A stretch of DNA of 64,000 nt from Polaribacter sejongensis (GTDB taxonomy: Bacteria > Bacteroidota > Bacteroidia > Flavobacteriales > Flavobacteriaceae), in NCBI RefSeq assembly GCF_038024065.1, contig NZ_CP150667.1:3789501-3853500 (forward strand), given 5' to 3'. A model generated the notes under the pieces. The model was not told the DNA's origin. It searched no databases and was given only the letters and a program-made list of their open reading frames with translations. The position numbers and the translations under genes were made by a program. Positions 23,118 through 30,815 of this stretch are shown in pieces. Each line of letters opens with the position of its first letter. Positions within the stretch are counted from its first letter, which is position 1.

Positions 23118-25667
23118 ATGAAATCTTCTACAATACTTACTCCAACAAAAACATATTCTAGAGACGAAGCTTTAAAAGCTGCTCTTAACTATTTTAAAGG
23201 CGATGAATTAGCTGCATCTGTGTGGTTAAATAAATATGCTTTAAAAGATTCTGCTGATAATATTTACGAAAGCACTCCTGATGAAATGCATCAGAGAATT
23301 GCTTCGGAAATAGCAAGAGTAGAGCAAAAATATAGCAATCCATTAACAGAATCAGAAATCTTTGATGCTATTAAAGATTTTAAATATATAGTGCCTCAAG
23401 GAAGTCCGATGGCAGGAATTGGAAATCCTTTTCAGGTAGCTTCTTTGTCTAACTGTTTTGTAATTGGTAACAATGGCGAATCGGATTCTTATGGTGGAAT
23501 CATGAAGATAGACCAAGAACAAGTACAGTTAATGAAACGTAGAGGTGGTGTTGGTCACGATTTATCTCACATTCGTCCAAAAGGATCTCCTGTAAAAAAT
23601 TCAGCATTAACATCAACAGGAATTGTTCCGTTTATGGAGCGTTATTCTAATTCTACAAGAGAAGTTGCACAAGATGGTAGAAGAGGCGCTTTAATGTTGT
23701 CTGTTTCTATCAATCATCCAGATGCAGAAGATTTTATTGATGCAAAACTAGAGCAAGGAAAAGTTACTGGAGCAAATGTTTCAGTAAGAATTGATGATGC
23801 ATTTATGAAATCTGTAAAAAGTGACGGTAAATACACGCAAAAATATCCAACGTTTAGTGAAAATCCTTTGTATACTAAAGAAATAGAAGCAACTAAAATT
23901 TGGAAGAAAATTGTACACAATGCATGGAAATCTGCAGAACCAGGAATTTTATTTTGGGACACCATTATTAATGAATCTGTGCCGGATTGTTATGCAGATT
24001 TAGGCTACAAAACTGTTTCTACAAACCCTTGTGGTGAGATTCCTTTATGTCCGTATGATTCTTGTAGATTATTAGCCATAAACCTATTTTCTTATGTAGA
24101 AAATCCGTTTACAAAAAAGGCTGCTTTTAACTTTGAGTTATTCAAAAAGCATATTGTTATTGCTCAAAGAATGATGGACGACATTATTGATTTAGAGTTA
24201 GAAAAAATTGATGGAATTTTAGCAAAAATAGCTGCAGATCCAGAAGAAGAAGTTGTAAAAGCTACAGAAAGAAATCTGTGGATGAATATTAAGCATAAAG
24301 CAGAAGAAGGTAGAAGAACCGGTATTGGTATTACTGCAGAAGGAGATATGTTAGCAGCTTTAAATATTCGTTACGGTAGTGAAGAAGGAAATGTTTTTTC
24401 TACAGAAGTACATAAAGTTTTAGGAGTAGAAACATACAGAGCTTCTGTAAATTTAGCAAAAGAAAGAGGTGCGTTTGCTATTTTTGATGCAGACAGAGAA
24501 AAAGAGAATCCTTTTATTTTAAGAATAAAAGAAGCAGATAGTAAACTGTATTATGAAATGTTAGAACATGGTCGTAGAAATATTGCCTTGTTAACTATTG
24601 CGCCTACAGGAACTACGAGTTTAATGACACAAACTTCATCTGGAATTGAGCCTGTTTTTATGCCTGTGTATAAGCGTAGAAAAAAGGTGAATCCTAATGA
24701 TAAAAATGTACGTATTGATTTTGTAGATGAGGTTGGAGATTCTTGGGAAGAATATGTGGTTTTTCATCATCGTTTTAAACAATGGATGGACGTAAATAAC
24801 ATCGATTCTTCTAAGAATTTTACGCAAAAAGAAATAGACGAGTTGGTAAAACAATCTCCATATTACAAAGCAACGTCTAATGATATTGATTGGAATAGCA
24901 AAGTAGAAATGCAAGGAGCTATCCAGAAATGGGTAGATCATTCTATTAGTGTTACTGTTAATTTACCAAATGATGTAACAGAAGAATTGGTTGGCGAATT
25001 GTATTTAAAAGCTTGGGAAGTTGGCTGTAAAGGAGTAACCGTTTATAGAGATGGTTCTCGTTCTGGAGTTTTAATTTCTACGGATGAAAAGAAAGAAGAT
25101 AAAATAACAACCTCTAATTTTTCTAAAAAACGTCCTCAAGTTTTAGAAGCAGATGTAGTTCGTTTTCAAAATCAAAAAGAAAAATGGATTGCTTTTGTAG
25201 GTTTGGTTGATGGAAGACCTTATGAGATTTTTACAGGATTAGCCGATGATGAAGACGGAATTTTAATTCCGCGTTGGGCAGATAAAGGATTTATTATTAA
25301 GAATAAAAATGAAGATGGAACGACTCGTTACGATTTTCAATATAAAAATAAGAGAGGGTATAAAACCACTATTGAAGGATTGTCTCATAAATTTAATCCT
25401 GAATTTTGGAACTATGCAAAACTAATTTCTGGAACCATACGTCATGGAATGCCAATTGATAAAATTGTAGAGTTGATACAAAGTTTACAATTCGATTCAG
25501 AATCTATAAGCTCTTGGAAAAATGGTGTACAACGTGCTTTAAAACGTTATGTAGAAGATGGTACGGAGGTAAAAGGACATACTTGTGAAAATTGTAATTC
25601 TACAAATTTAATTTATCAAGAAGGATGTTTAACTTGTAAAGATTGTGGTTCTTCTAAATGTGGGTAG
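23118..25667 (+). CDS. nrdJ: Class II (adenosylcobalamin-dependent) ribonucleoside-diphosphate reductase
   Basis: This 849-residue protein reduces ribonucleotides for DNA synthesis using a B12-derived thiyl radical, so it works with or without oxygen. Motifs: SLSNCFVIGNN (substrate-site Cys), MKRRGGVGHDLSHIRP, the NPCGEIPL active-site segment with catalytic Cys around residue 305, the APTGTTSLM loop near 497, and CKGVTVYRDGSR late in the barrel. The C-terminus has a zinc-ribbon-like tail with four or more Cys (CENCNS and CLTCKDCGSS), which recycles electrons in this family. A TTG codon at 23103 is in frame, but the ATG at 23118 (MKSSTILTPTKTYSR) is preferred. It is monocistronic, with a strong terminator. 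Confidence 0.96.
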   Translation: MKSSTILTPTKTYSRDEALKAALNYFKGDELAASVWLNKYALKDSADNIYESTPDEMHQRIASEIARVEQKYSNPLTESEIFDAIKDFKYIVPQGSPMAGIGNPFQVASLSNCFVIGNNGESDSYGGIMKIDQEQVQLMKRRGGVGHDLSHIRPKGSPVKNSALTSTGIVPFMERYSNSTREVAQDGRRGALMLSVSINHPDAEDFIDAKLEQGKVTGANVSVRIDDAFMKSVKSDGKYTQKYPTFSENPLYTKEIEATKIWKKIVHNAWKSAEPGILFWDTIINESVPDCYADLGYKTVSTNPCGEIPLCPYDSCRLLAINLFSYVENPFTKKAAFNFELFKKHIVIAQRMMDDIIDLELEKIDGILAKIAADPEEEVVKATERNLWMNIKHKAEEGRRTGIGITAEGDMLAALNIRYGSEEGNVFSTEVHKVLGVETYRASVNLAKERGAFAIFDADREKENPFILRIKEADSKLYYEMLEHGRRNIALLTIAPTGTTSLMTQTSSGIEPVFMPVYKRRKKVNPNDKNVRIDFVDEVGDSWEEYVVFHHRFKQWMDVNNIDSSKNFTQKEIDELVKQSPYYKATSNDIDWNSKVEMQGAIQKWVDHSISVTVNLPNDVTEELVGELYLKAWEVGCKGVTVYRDGSRSGVLISTDEKKEDKITTSNFSKKRPQVLEADVVRFQNQKEKWIAFVGLVDGRPYEIFTGLADDEDGILIPRWADKGFIIKNKNEDGTTRYDFQYKNKRGYKTTIEGLSHKFNPEFWNYAKLISGTIRHGMPIDKIVELIQSLQFDSESISSWKNGVQRALKRYVEDGTEVKGHTCENCNSTNLIYQEGCLTCKDCGSSKCG

Positions 25668-25685
25668 ACTAACTTAGATGAAATG

Positions 25686-25727
25686 AAAAGCGCCAAATAC
25701 ACTTTGAGTATTTGGCGCTTTTTTTGT
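25686..25727 (+). terminator. Terminator of nrdJ
   Basis: AAAAGCGCCAAATAC (25686-25700) pairs perfectly with the complement at 25708-25722 and is followed by a T run. Confidence 0.92.
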
Positions 25728-25734
25728 TTGTAAA

Positions 25735-25764
25735 TTTTTGATGTCGTTATCGTGTTTGTATAAG
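25735..25764. repeat. Boundary repeat, copy 1 (after nrdJ)
   Basis: A 30-nt sequence with core GTCGTTATCGTGTTTGTATA is 26/30 identical to the copy at 62430-62459. Both copies follow directly after a core-gene terminator and precede accessory DNA, suggesting a recombination or insertion boundary. Confidence 0.55.
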
Positions 25765-25856
25765 CTTTATTGTGTTGTTTAAGCAGTGAATTTAGTAAAT
25801 AATTACCGACCAAGAAAGTAGACTGCACCCAAAAGCTTAGACAAATTTATAATTAA

Positions 25857-26636
25857 TTATTGATAATAAAGAGCTCTATATTCTACTGGGCTCATTCCAT
25901 TTAAATTTAGTTTAATTCTTTCTGTATTATAATATTTTATATACTCTTTAATTTCTTTTTTCAATTGAATAATCGATATGTATTTGTTTAAATAAAATAA
26001 TTCAGATTTTAAGATACCAAAGAAATTTTCAATTATTGCATTGTCTAGACAGTTTCCTTTTCTAGACATACTTTGTGTAATTCCTTTTTCTTTTAATAAC
26101 CGTTGATATTGTTTCATTTGATATTGCCAACCTTGATCTGAATGTAATATAATGTTTGCTTGGTTAGGAACCTTCTTAAAAGACTTTTTTAGCATCTTAA
26201 CCACTTGTTCGAAGTTAGGTCTTTCAGATAATTCATAACTAACTATTTCGCCATTGTATAAATCAATTATTGGTGATAAATATAATTTATTTCCAAAGAC
26301 TTTAAATTCGGTAATATCAGTTGCCCATTTTGTATTAGGTTTGGTTGTTTTAAAATTACGTTGAAATATATTGGGTGCTATTTCACCTATCTGTCCTTTG
26401 TAAGATTTATATTTTTTAATTCTTATCAAACTTTTTAAACCTAATTTTCGCATTAATCTTAAAATTGTTTTATGATTTATAACAAGTCCTCTTTTGTTTA
26501 TTTCTAAGGTGATTCTTCTATAACCATATCTTCCTTTATGATAATGATATATCTCTTTAATTAAGATTTTTACCTCTTCATATTTATCTGTTAATTGACT
26601 TCTTTTTTTGTGATAATAATAACTGCTTCTTGCCAT
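25857..26636 (-). CDS. IS3-family transposase OrfB (DDE integrase core)
   Basis: This 259-residue catalytic part has an HTH_21-type N-terminus (IKEIYHYHKGRYGYRRI) and a retroviral-type integrase core with the DDE triad visible as TDITEF (first Asp), HSDQGWQY (second Asp) and NAIIENFFGILKSE (Glu). The open frame extends upstream of the ATG without a stop to the end of orfA, where the orfA codons AGC AAA AAG allow a -1 slip. The working enzyme is therefore probably an OrfAB fusion. Nothing suggests inactivation. Confidence 0.92.
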   Translation of the reverse strand: MARSSYYYHKKRSQLTDKYEEVKILIKEIYHYHKGRYGYRRITLEINKRGLVINHKTILRLMRKLGLKSLIRIKKYKSYKGQIGEIAPNIFQRNFKTTKPNTKWATDITEFKVFGNKLYLSPIIDLYNGEIVSYELSERPNFEQVVKMLKKSFKKVPNQANIILHSDQGWQYQMKQYQRLLKEKGITQSMSRKGNCLDNAIIENFFGILKSELFYLNKYISIIQLKKEIKEYIKYYNTERIKLNLNGMSPVEYRALYYQ

Positions 26637-26692
26637 ATTGGTATGATTTAGTAATAATTCTAAACTATACTTATGCCTTAATTCTGTTATGG

Positions 26693-27208
26693 CTAGCGCT
26701 TTTTGCTTTGCGCTGCTAGAACTAAGGCTTGTAACTTTTTTAGCAAATCCAGCTCAGCTCTTAACGATTCATTTTCCAATAGAAGTTCATCTTCCCTTGT
26801 TAAAGGTTTATTAGACTTCTTTTTTGCTCTCTTAAATTCCATAGATCTAGGTCTTCCTCTTGGTTTATTATTTAAGCCTGTAATTCCTAGTTTTTTATAA
26901 TTCCTTTGCCAATTCATTATTGCAGATTTGGTTGGAATATTAAACTTTAAACAAGCTTGACTTAAAGATAATGAATCATCTACAATAGATTCTAAAACTT
27001 TCAATTTAAATTTTAAGCTATATTCTTGATTTTCTCTAGGTAATAAACCTTTTTTACCATGCTTTTCATAAAAACTAACCCAGCTATGAAGAGATGTGTG
27101 ATGAATACCGTTCAATAACGAAACAGTGGAAACTGCTTGATTTTTTTTTAATACTTGTTCTACACAACGTAGTTTAAAATCGTAACTATACTTGACTTTT
27201 CTTCCCAT
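26693..27208 (-). CDS. IS3-family transposase OrfA (helix-turn-helix)
   Basis: This 171-residue protein has two helix-turn-helix segments typical of IS150-type OrfA: YDFKLRCVEQVLKKNQAVSTVS with HTSLHSWVSFYEKHG, then KFKLKVLESIVDDSLSLSQAC with KSAIMNWQRNYKKLG. A basic stretch (NKPRGRPRSMEFKRAKKK) and a leucine-zipper-like end (LLLENESLRAELDLLKKLQALVL) follow, used for dimerisation and for contact with OrfB. It ends in SKKR at the probable -1 frameshift site. It binds the terminal repeats of the element. Confidence 0.9.
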   Translation of the reverse strand: MGRKVKYSYDFKLRCVEQVLKKNQAVSTVSLLNGIHHTSLHSWVSFYEKHGKKGLLPRENQEYSLKFKLKVLESIVDDSLSLSQACLKFNIPTKSAIMNWQRNYKKLGITGLNNKPRGRPRSMEFKRAKKKSNKPLTREDELLLENESLRAELDLLKKLQALVLAAQSKKR

Positions 27209-27248
27209 AAAAATACCCTCAAATAGTGTCTAACTTTTTGGGGGCAGT

Positions 27249-27323
27249 GTAAAAGTCCGCGAGGACTTTCGTAAGTAGGCGAGAAGCCAGCAATAAATTA
27301 TATACGGTGTTATGCGTTCGTTT
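27249..27323. other. Left edge of the TIR module
   Basis: Contains a small hairpin, AAGTCC-GCGA-GGACTT (about 27253-27268), then TATACGGTGTTATGCGT (27301-27317). The GTTATGCGT part faces into the module and is matched by an inward GTTGTGCGT at the other end. Confidence 0.35.
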
Positions 27324-27551
27324 TTATATCACGCTAAATCTTGGTCTAGTATCATAATCGTGGTCGTCTGATTTTACAAGTTCCGCAAATAGAAAAATGT
27401 CTTCTAATCTATTACCATCTTTATCTATCCATCGACACTTTAATTCAAACGTTTCACTGTCTTTTCCAACAACAATCATTTTAATTCTAGTATTCGACTT
27501 ATGGTAAACACTTACTCCAATTTCGAAATCTTTAAAGGTATATGTTCTCAT
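27324..27551 (-). CDS. Small DUF2158/YodC-like protein
   Basis: This 75-residue protein resembles DUF2158: F-E-I-G-x-x-V at the start, a Lys-Met-x-Val strand (RIKMIVVGKDSE), then FELKCRWIDKDGN (the C-x-W core of the family) and IFLFAELV (the F-x-x-x-x-L end). The predicted fold is a small SH3-like barrel. No catalytic residues are evident. It starts 2 bp after the stop of the TIR gene on the same strand, so the two are almost certainly co-transcribed and translationally coupled. A role as regulator, sensor or partner of the TIR protein is inferred. Confidence 0.7.
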   Translation of the reverse strand: MRTYTFKDFEIGVSVYHKSNTRIKMIVVGKDSETFELKCRWIDKDGNRLEDIFLFAELVKSDDHDYDTRPRFSVI

Positions 27552-27553
27552 AT

Positions 27554-28429
27554 TTATAATATATTTTTCACTTCGACATCATAGCCTGAAGCATTTAATT
27601 CTTTTGCCAATCTAAATTTCCAAGTTCCAGCATTATCTAAAGGAATATATAAAACACCGTGTAAATCACTTGGTAATTCAACTCCCTCTTCATATAATGG
27701 AAATACTTTACTACGACCTAATTTGCCAATGAAATATCCCATTTCAATTATAACATTTTGCCTAGCTCTATATTTATCTTCATCATCAGTTTTAACTTTT
27801 CCTAAATCGTCAGCAGTTAATAATACTACTGCAAAACCAACATCTGAATGTAGTTCAAATTTTTCAATAATTGTTTGTCCTTGATTAGGTTGTTCAGATA
27901 AAATTATAGGATTTAGTCCTAACTTTTCAATAGTTCTCGCAGTATCTAATTTAACTCTGTCATCGTGACCGTGAACAATAAAAACATTGTTGCTTAAAAT
28001 TTCAGGTTCCATAATTTTTTCAGTTTCTTTTACTTGTAGTTTTACAGAACACTTAAAAAGGTCTGCTTTAGCCAATAACTTATTAAGATTTGTAACTTTT
28101 GCTTTAACGGATTCTTTGAAGTTTACAAGCTTGCTGTTAGGTGTTTGAGCTCTTTTTGCAAATCCAATGAACATTGAACATTTGTCATAACGGTCTCTAT
28201 ATTCATTATACTCGTTATTAAATGACTGCTTTAGAAATTCAGAATTAAAGTCATTCCAAAGATTGAATTCCTCTCGATTTTCGTCAAATTCTTTTTGAGT
28301 TGTTATATTTAGATTCAGAATTTTTTCTCCGAGTTTAATTCTTTCCGTTAGGACTTTTTTAAAGTCTTCTATTGATACTATTAGTTCTGTTGGTGGTGGC
28401 ACTTTATTCTCTGTTTTCTTTCTTGGCAT
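27554..28429 (-). CDS. TIR-like nucleotide-binding protein (PF10137 type), candidate antiphage effector
   Basis: In this 291-residue protein, residues about 146-291 form a TIR-like nucleotide-binding domain of the kind seen in CBASS/Pycsar effectors: NVFIVHGHDDRVKLDTAR at the start, IILSEQPNQGQTIIEKFE, FAVVLLTADDLG, then ARQNVIIEMGYFIGKLGRSKVFPLY, which carries a conserved Glu candidate for NAD+ cleavage. The N-terminal 140 residues are charged and helical (IKLGEKILNLNITTQ, then a Tyr/Arg-rich YNEYRDRYDK) and look like a sensor or oligomerisation region. There is no cyclase gene beside it, so it is not a standard CBASS. It is first of a two-gene unit, flanked by an IS and inverted motifs, which suggests a mobile defence module. 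Confidence 0.85.
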   Translation of the reverse strand: MPRKKTENKVPPPTELIVSIEDFKKVLTERIKLGEKILNLNITTQKEFDENREEFNLWNDFNSEFLKQSFNNEYNEYRDRYDKCSMFIGFAKRAQTPNSKLVNFKESVKAKVTNLNKLLAKADLFKCSVKLQVKETEKIMEPEILSNNVFIVHGHDDRVKLDTARTIEKLGLNPIILSEQPNQGQTIIEKFELHSDVGFAVVLLTADDLGKVKTDDEDKYRARQNVIIEMGYFIGKLGRSKVFPLYEEGVELPSDLHGVLYIPLDNAGTWKFRLAKELNASGYDVEVKNIL

Positions 28430-28439
28430 AATGGTTTTT

Positions 28440-28505
28440 TCTCAAATGACGCACAACTTTATTGATATGTCGAGTTTTAATTCGTTATATCAGACGATAA
28501 CGAAG
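28440..28505. other. Right edge of the TIR module with hairpins
   Basis: An inward-facing GTTGTGCGT (complement, 28449-28457) lies near the gene start. GATAT-gt-CGA and TCG-tt-ATATC form an imperfect hairpin at 28464-28491. Overlapping it, TTCGTTAT-n8-ATAACGAA forms a perfect inverted repeat at about 28482-28505. Sequence from 28505 outward resembles 30310-30341, so the module probably inserted here. Confidence 0.45.
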
Positions 28506-28608
28506 TTAGCCTTTTTAAAGGTTAGATTCAAACTAAACTATATAGACTTCTCGAAAGTTTTAAGAGGTTTTTTAAATTTTATGAAGCTTAATACTTTTTT
28601 TAAAACTA

Positions 28609-28780
28609 TTGAGATTTCTCAATCGTCCAAAAAGGTCTCATTTCGAAATGACATTGTGAGTTTTTAATCAGTTTGTGTCATTCCGAGCGAGGCACGACGA
28701 GGAATCTCATCTTATATGTTTTTTATACAGAGATTTCTCAATCGTCTAAAAAGACTCATTTCGAAATAACATTGTACGCT
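28609..28780. repeat. Palindromic repeat: one half copy plus one full copy
   Basis: A 3' half unit (GAGATTTCTCAATCGTC followed by a TCATTTCGAAATGAC-type end) at about 28612-28664 is followed by a full unit at about 28677-28775. It belongs to the same family as the array at 30350-30815 and has diverged slightly (AATAAC for AATGAC at the end). Confidence 0.8.
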
Positions 28781-28781
28781 T

Positions 28782-28937
28782 TTATTCTTTTAGTTCAGAA
28801 GTAGCGTGGTACAAATCTTCTTTTAATTGCAGGTGCATACAATTATTTTTAGATAATTTCTGATTGAGTTCAATCTTAATTCCTAGATAATTTTCGGTAA
28901 AAGTATTTCTTAAATACGTTGTAAGTCTTTTGTGTTT
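28782..28937 (-). pseudogene. Remnant: 3' end of an N-formylglutamate amidohydrolase-like gene
   Basis: The minus strand encodes, up to a TAA at 28782, about 47 residues closely matching the C-terminus of the amidohydrolase at 30816-31496: L-TTYLR, ENYLGIKIELNQKLSKNN and LKEDLYHATSELKE here, against TTYLRKAFSKKYVGIEVELNQKFSKNN and LKNDLYQAISELKD there. Upstream the similarity stops and the frame meets a stop codon, and there is no start. As with the intact gene, it lies directly next to the palindromic repeats, so repeat plus gene end were probably duplicated together. Confidence 0.75.
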
Positions 28938-29014
28938 AGTTGATTATAGGTGATTAAAGCGCATGTCGTTACGAGTTTATGTTCTACAAGTATAAGTTTT
29001 GCTTTGGTGTTTTT

Positions 29015-30283
29015 CTAACGTTTTTTATGAAATAAAGAATGTGTTTTTAAAATAGCGAGGTCATCTTTAAATTTCATTTCAGATTCAGCTCTATTATAAG
29101 ACTTAATAGAATGTTGCATTGCTATTTCTTTTAATTCTGGATTGGCAAGGGTTTCTATAGCTGTTAATGCTTTTTGTAATCTTAGCATCACCTCAATATT
29201 ATCGGCACCGTCTCTGGCAATTGGTCTAAAAGCATCATCAAAGAAATCTTGCATCGGGATTTTAGGGACTTCAATACGATCAAAAGGAACCGTTTCATCA
29301 TTGTTATCACTATTTTTTGTTTTTTCGTTCCATAAAAAAAATAATCTTTCGTGACTTCCGATAATTTGAATTGCCGTTCCAGGGTCATTAATACCAGGTG
29401 ATAAAGCTCTACTTGCAATTTCAGTTAATGAGATTAACCCAAATCGAGGATCTTCGTCAAATAACCTAGTTTGCCCTATATGAATAGAATTGTTTATGTC
29501 TTCTTGCGCTTGATCAAAATCTAAAGTGTTTTCTGACTTAAGGTATGCAACAATAAAGTTTTTATGGACAAACTTACCCGGAAGACAGTTTAATTGAATT
29601 TTAAACTCTTTTTCTTCAGCTAGTAGTTGTAAAGATTCCATGTTGATATGCTGCACGTATCCAGTAGAACTTGCAAAAATTGTTTTTCCATCAATAAATT
29701 CATCTTTTATTGGAAGCCCTTTTAAATAAGGATGTTTTATATATGTTGATAAGGATTTGGATGCAACTGTTTCTACTTGACGTATGGTGTGTTCTAAACG
29801 CCCTAATCTCGAAATTCTATCTACCCACCTTAAAAAGATGAGTATTACAATTGTAAAAAATATTAAAGTGAACAAAAAGAGAATAAATCTCCCTGCTTTT
29901 CCATAATAGCCATTATCAAGTGCAATTGTAGCGACGATACTAAATATAAATGCTCCTATAAAAACAGACAGTGCGTTCTGAGATACATCATCTTGGATAA
30001 CAATTTTGAAGGATCTTGGAGTTGCTGTATCGCTTGCGGAGGAGAATGCAGAAATGATTGAGGCAACAGCAAATGTGGAAATGACCAACATACTTGCAGA
30101 GATTGTGTCTAAAAGTCCTTCAATTGACTCTATATCAATATCAGGAACAAGATCATTAATTCCAAGTCCATCGGCTTGATGCGCAAATAAAGCACCTGCA
30201 ACGGAGAATAAACAAAAGAGTAATGGTCTAAACCATAGCTGCTCTCGAAGCCTGTTATAATATATTCTGAACTTTTTTTTCAT
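29015..30283 (-). CDS. DUF2254 membrane protein
   Basis: This 422-residue protein of the DUF2254 family has four hydrophobic helices in the first half (WFRPLLFCLFSVAGALFA; LVISTFAVASIISAF; LSVFIGAFIFSIVATIAL; FILFLFTLIFFTIVILIFL). The family hallmarks RSFKIVIQDDVSQNALSVFIGAF, HIGQTRLFDEDPRFGLISLTEIASRALSPGINDPGTA are visible in segments, the latter in the soluble C-terminal region. The function of the family is unknown; an ion-channel-like or stress role has been suggested elsewhere but is not shown by this sequence. It is flanked on both sides by related palindromic repeats. Confidence 0.88.
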   Translation of the reverse strand: MKKKFRIYYNRLREQLWFRPLLFCLFSVAGALFAHQADGLGINDLVPDIDIESIEGLLDTISASMLVISTFAVASIISAFSSASDTATPRSFKIVIQDDVSQNALSVFIGAFIFSIVATIALDNGYYGKAGRFILFLFTLIFFTIVILIFLRWVDRISRLGRLEHTIRQVETVASKSLSTYIKHPYLKGLPIKDEFIDGKTIFASSTGYVQHINMESLQLLAEEKEFKIQLNCLPGKFVHKNFIVAYLKSENTLDFDQAQEDINNSIHIGQTRLFDEDPRFGLISLTEIASRALSPGINDPGTAIQIIGSHERLFFLWNEKTKNSDNNDETVPFDRIEVPKIPMQDFFDDAFRPIARDGADNIEVMLRLQKALTAIETLANPELKEIAMQHSIKSYNRAESEMKFKDDLAILKTHSLFHKKR

Positions 30284-30349
30284 TTGATTTTTTCCTTAAT
30301 TTATTTGATGAAGTTACCTTTTTTAGAGGTTAAATTCAAATTTTTAATC

Positions 30350-30815
30350 AAGTTGTGTCATTCCGAGCTAGGTACGACAAGGAACCTTAAAGTTTGGGGT
30401 TTATTCTGATGAGATTTCTCAATCGTCCAAAAGGCCTCATTTCGAAATGACAATGTGAGTTTTTTAGTCGGATTGTGTCATTCCGAGTGAGGCACGACGA
30501 GGAATCTCATAGTATAGGTTTATTCTGATGAGATTTCTCAATCGTCCAAAAAGCCTCATTTCGAAATGACATTGTGAGTTTTCAGTCGGTTTGTGTCATT
30601 CCGAGTGAAGCACGACGAGGAATCTCATAGTGTTGGTTTATTATGAAGAGATTTCTCAATCGTCCAAAAAGCCTCATTTCAAAATGACATTGTGAGTTTT
30701 TATTCGGATTGTCATTCCGAGTGAGGCACGACGAGGAATCTCATAGTATAGGTTTATTATGATGAGATTTCTCAATCGTCTAAAAAGACTCATTTCGAAA
30801 TGACATTGTGAGTTT
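30350..30815. repeat. Tandem array of four long palindromic repeats
   Basis: Four units of about 115-120 bp begin near 30354, 30476, 30593 and 30711. Each opens GTCATTCCGAGTGAGGCACG and closes near GCCTCATTTCGAAATGAC, and the two ends are imperfect complements of each other (inner arms GACGA-GGAATCTCAT and ATGAGATTTCTCAATCGTC). Each unit could fold into one long hairpin. The first copy is the most diverged. There is no spacer/repeat alternation, so this is not CRISPR. Confidence 0.88.

Larger units (their letters stand above)
25821..27248 (-). mobile_element. IS3-family insertion sequence (IS150-like)
   Basis: About 1.43 kb with two overlapping-type transposase frames on the minus strand. 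The terminal inverted repeats are ACTGCACCCAAAAGCTTAGA at the left and, on the complement of the right end, ACTGCCCCCAAAAAGTTAGA. The flanking trinucleotide GTA on both sides (25818-25820 and 27249-27251) is a possible target duplication. Both transposase parts look intact, so the element may be active. Confidence 0.85.

Noticed and set aside
27554..28429. Calling the TIR gene part of a Thoeris or CBASS system
   Set aside because: No ThsA, cyclase, CapV or ubiquitin-like partner is adjacent; the only partner is a DUF2158-like protein.
28431..28667. 78-codon plus-strand open frame over the module edge and repeats
   Set aside because: Lies on inverted repeats and palindromic repeat DNA, so it is not a believable gene.
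30350..30815. Regular repeats suggesting a CRISPR array
   Set aside because: Units of about 117 bp are similar throughout, each a palindrome, with no short repeat/unique spacer alternation and no cas genes nearby.
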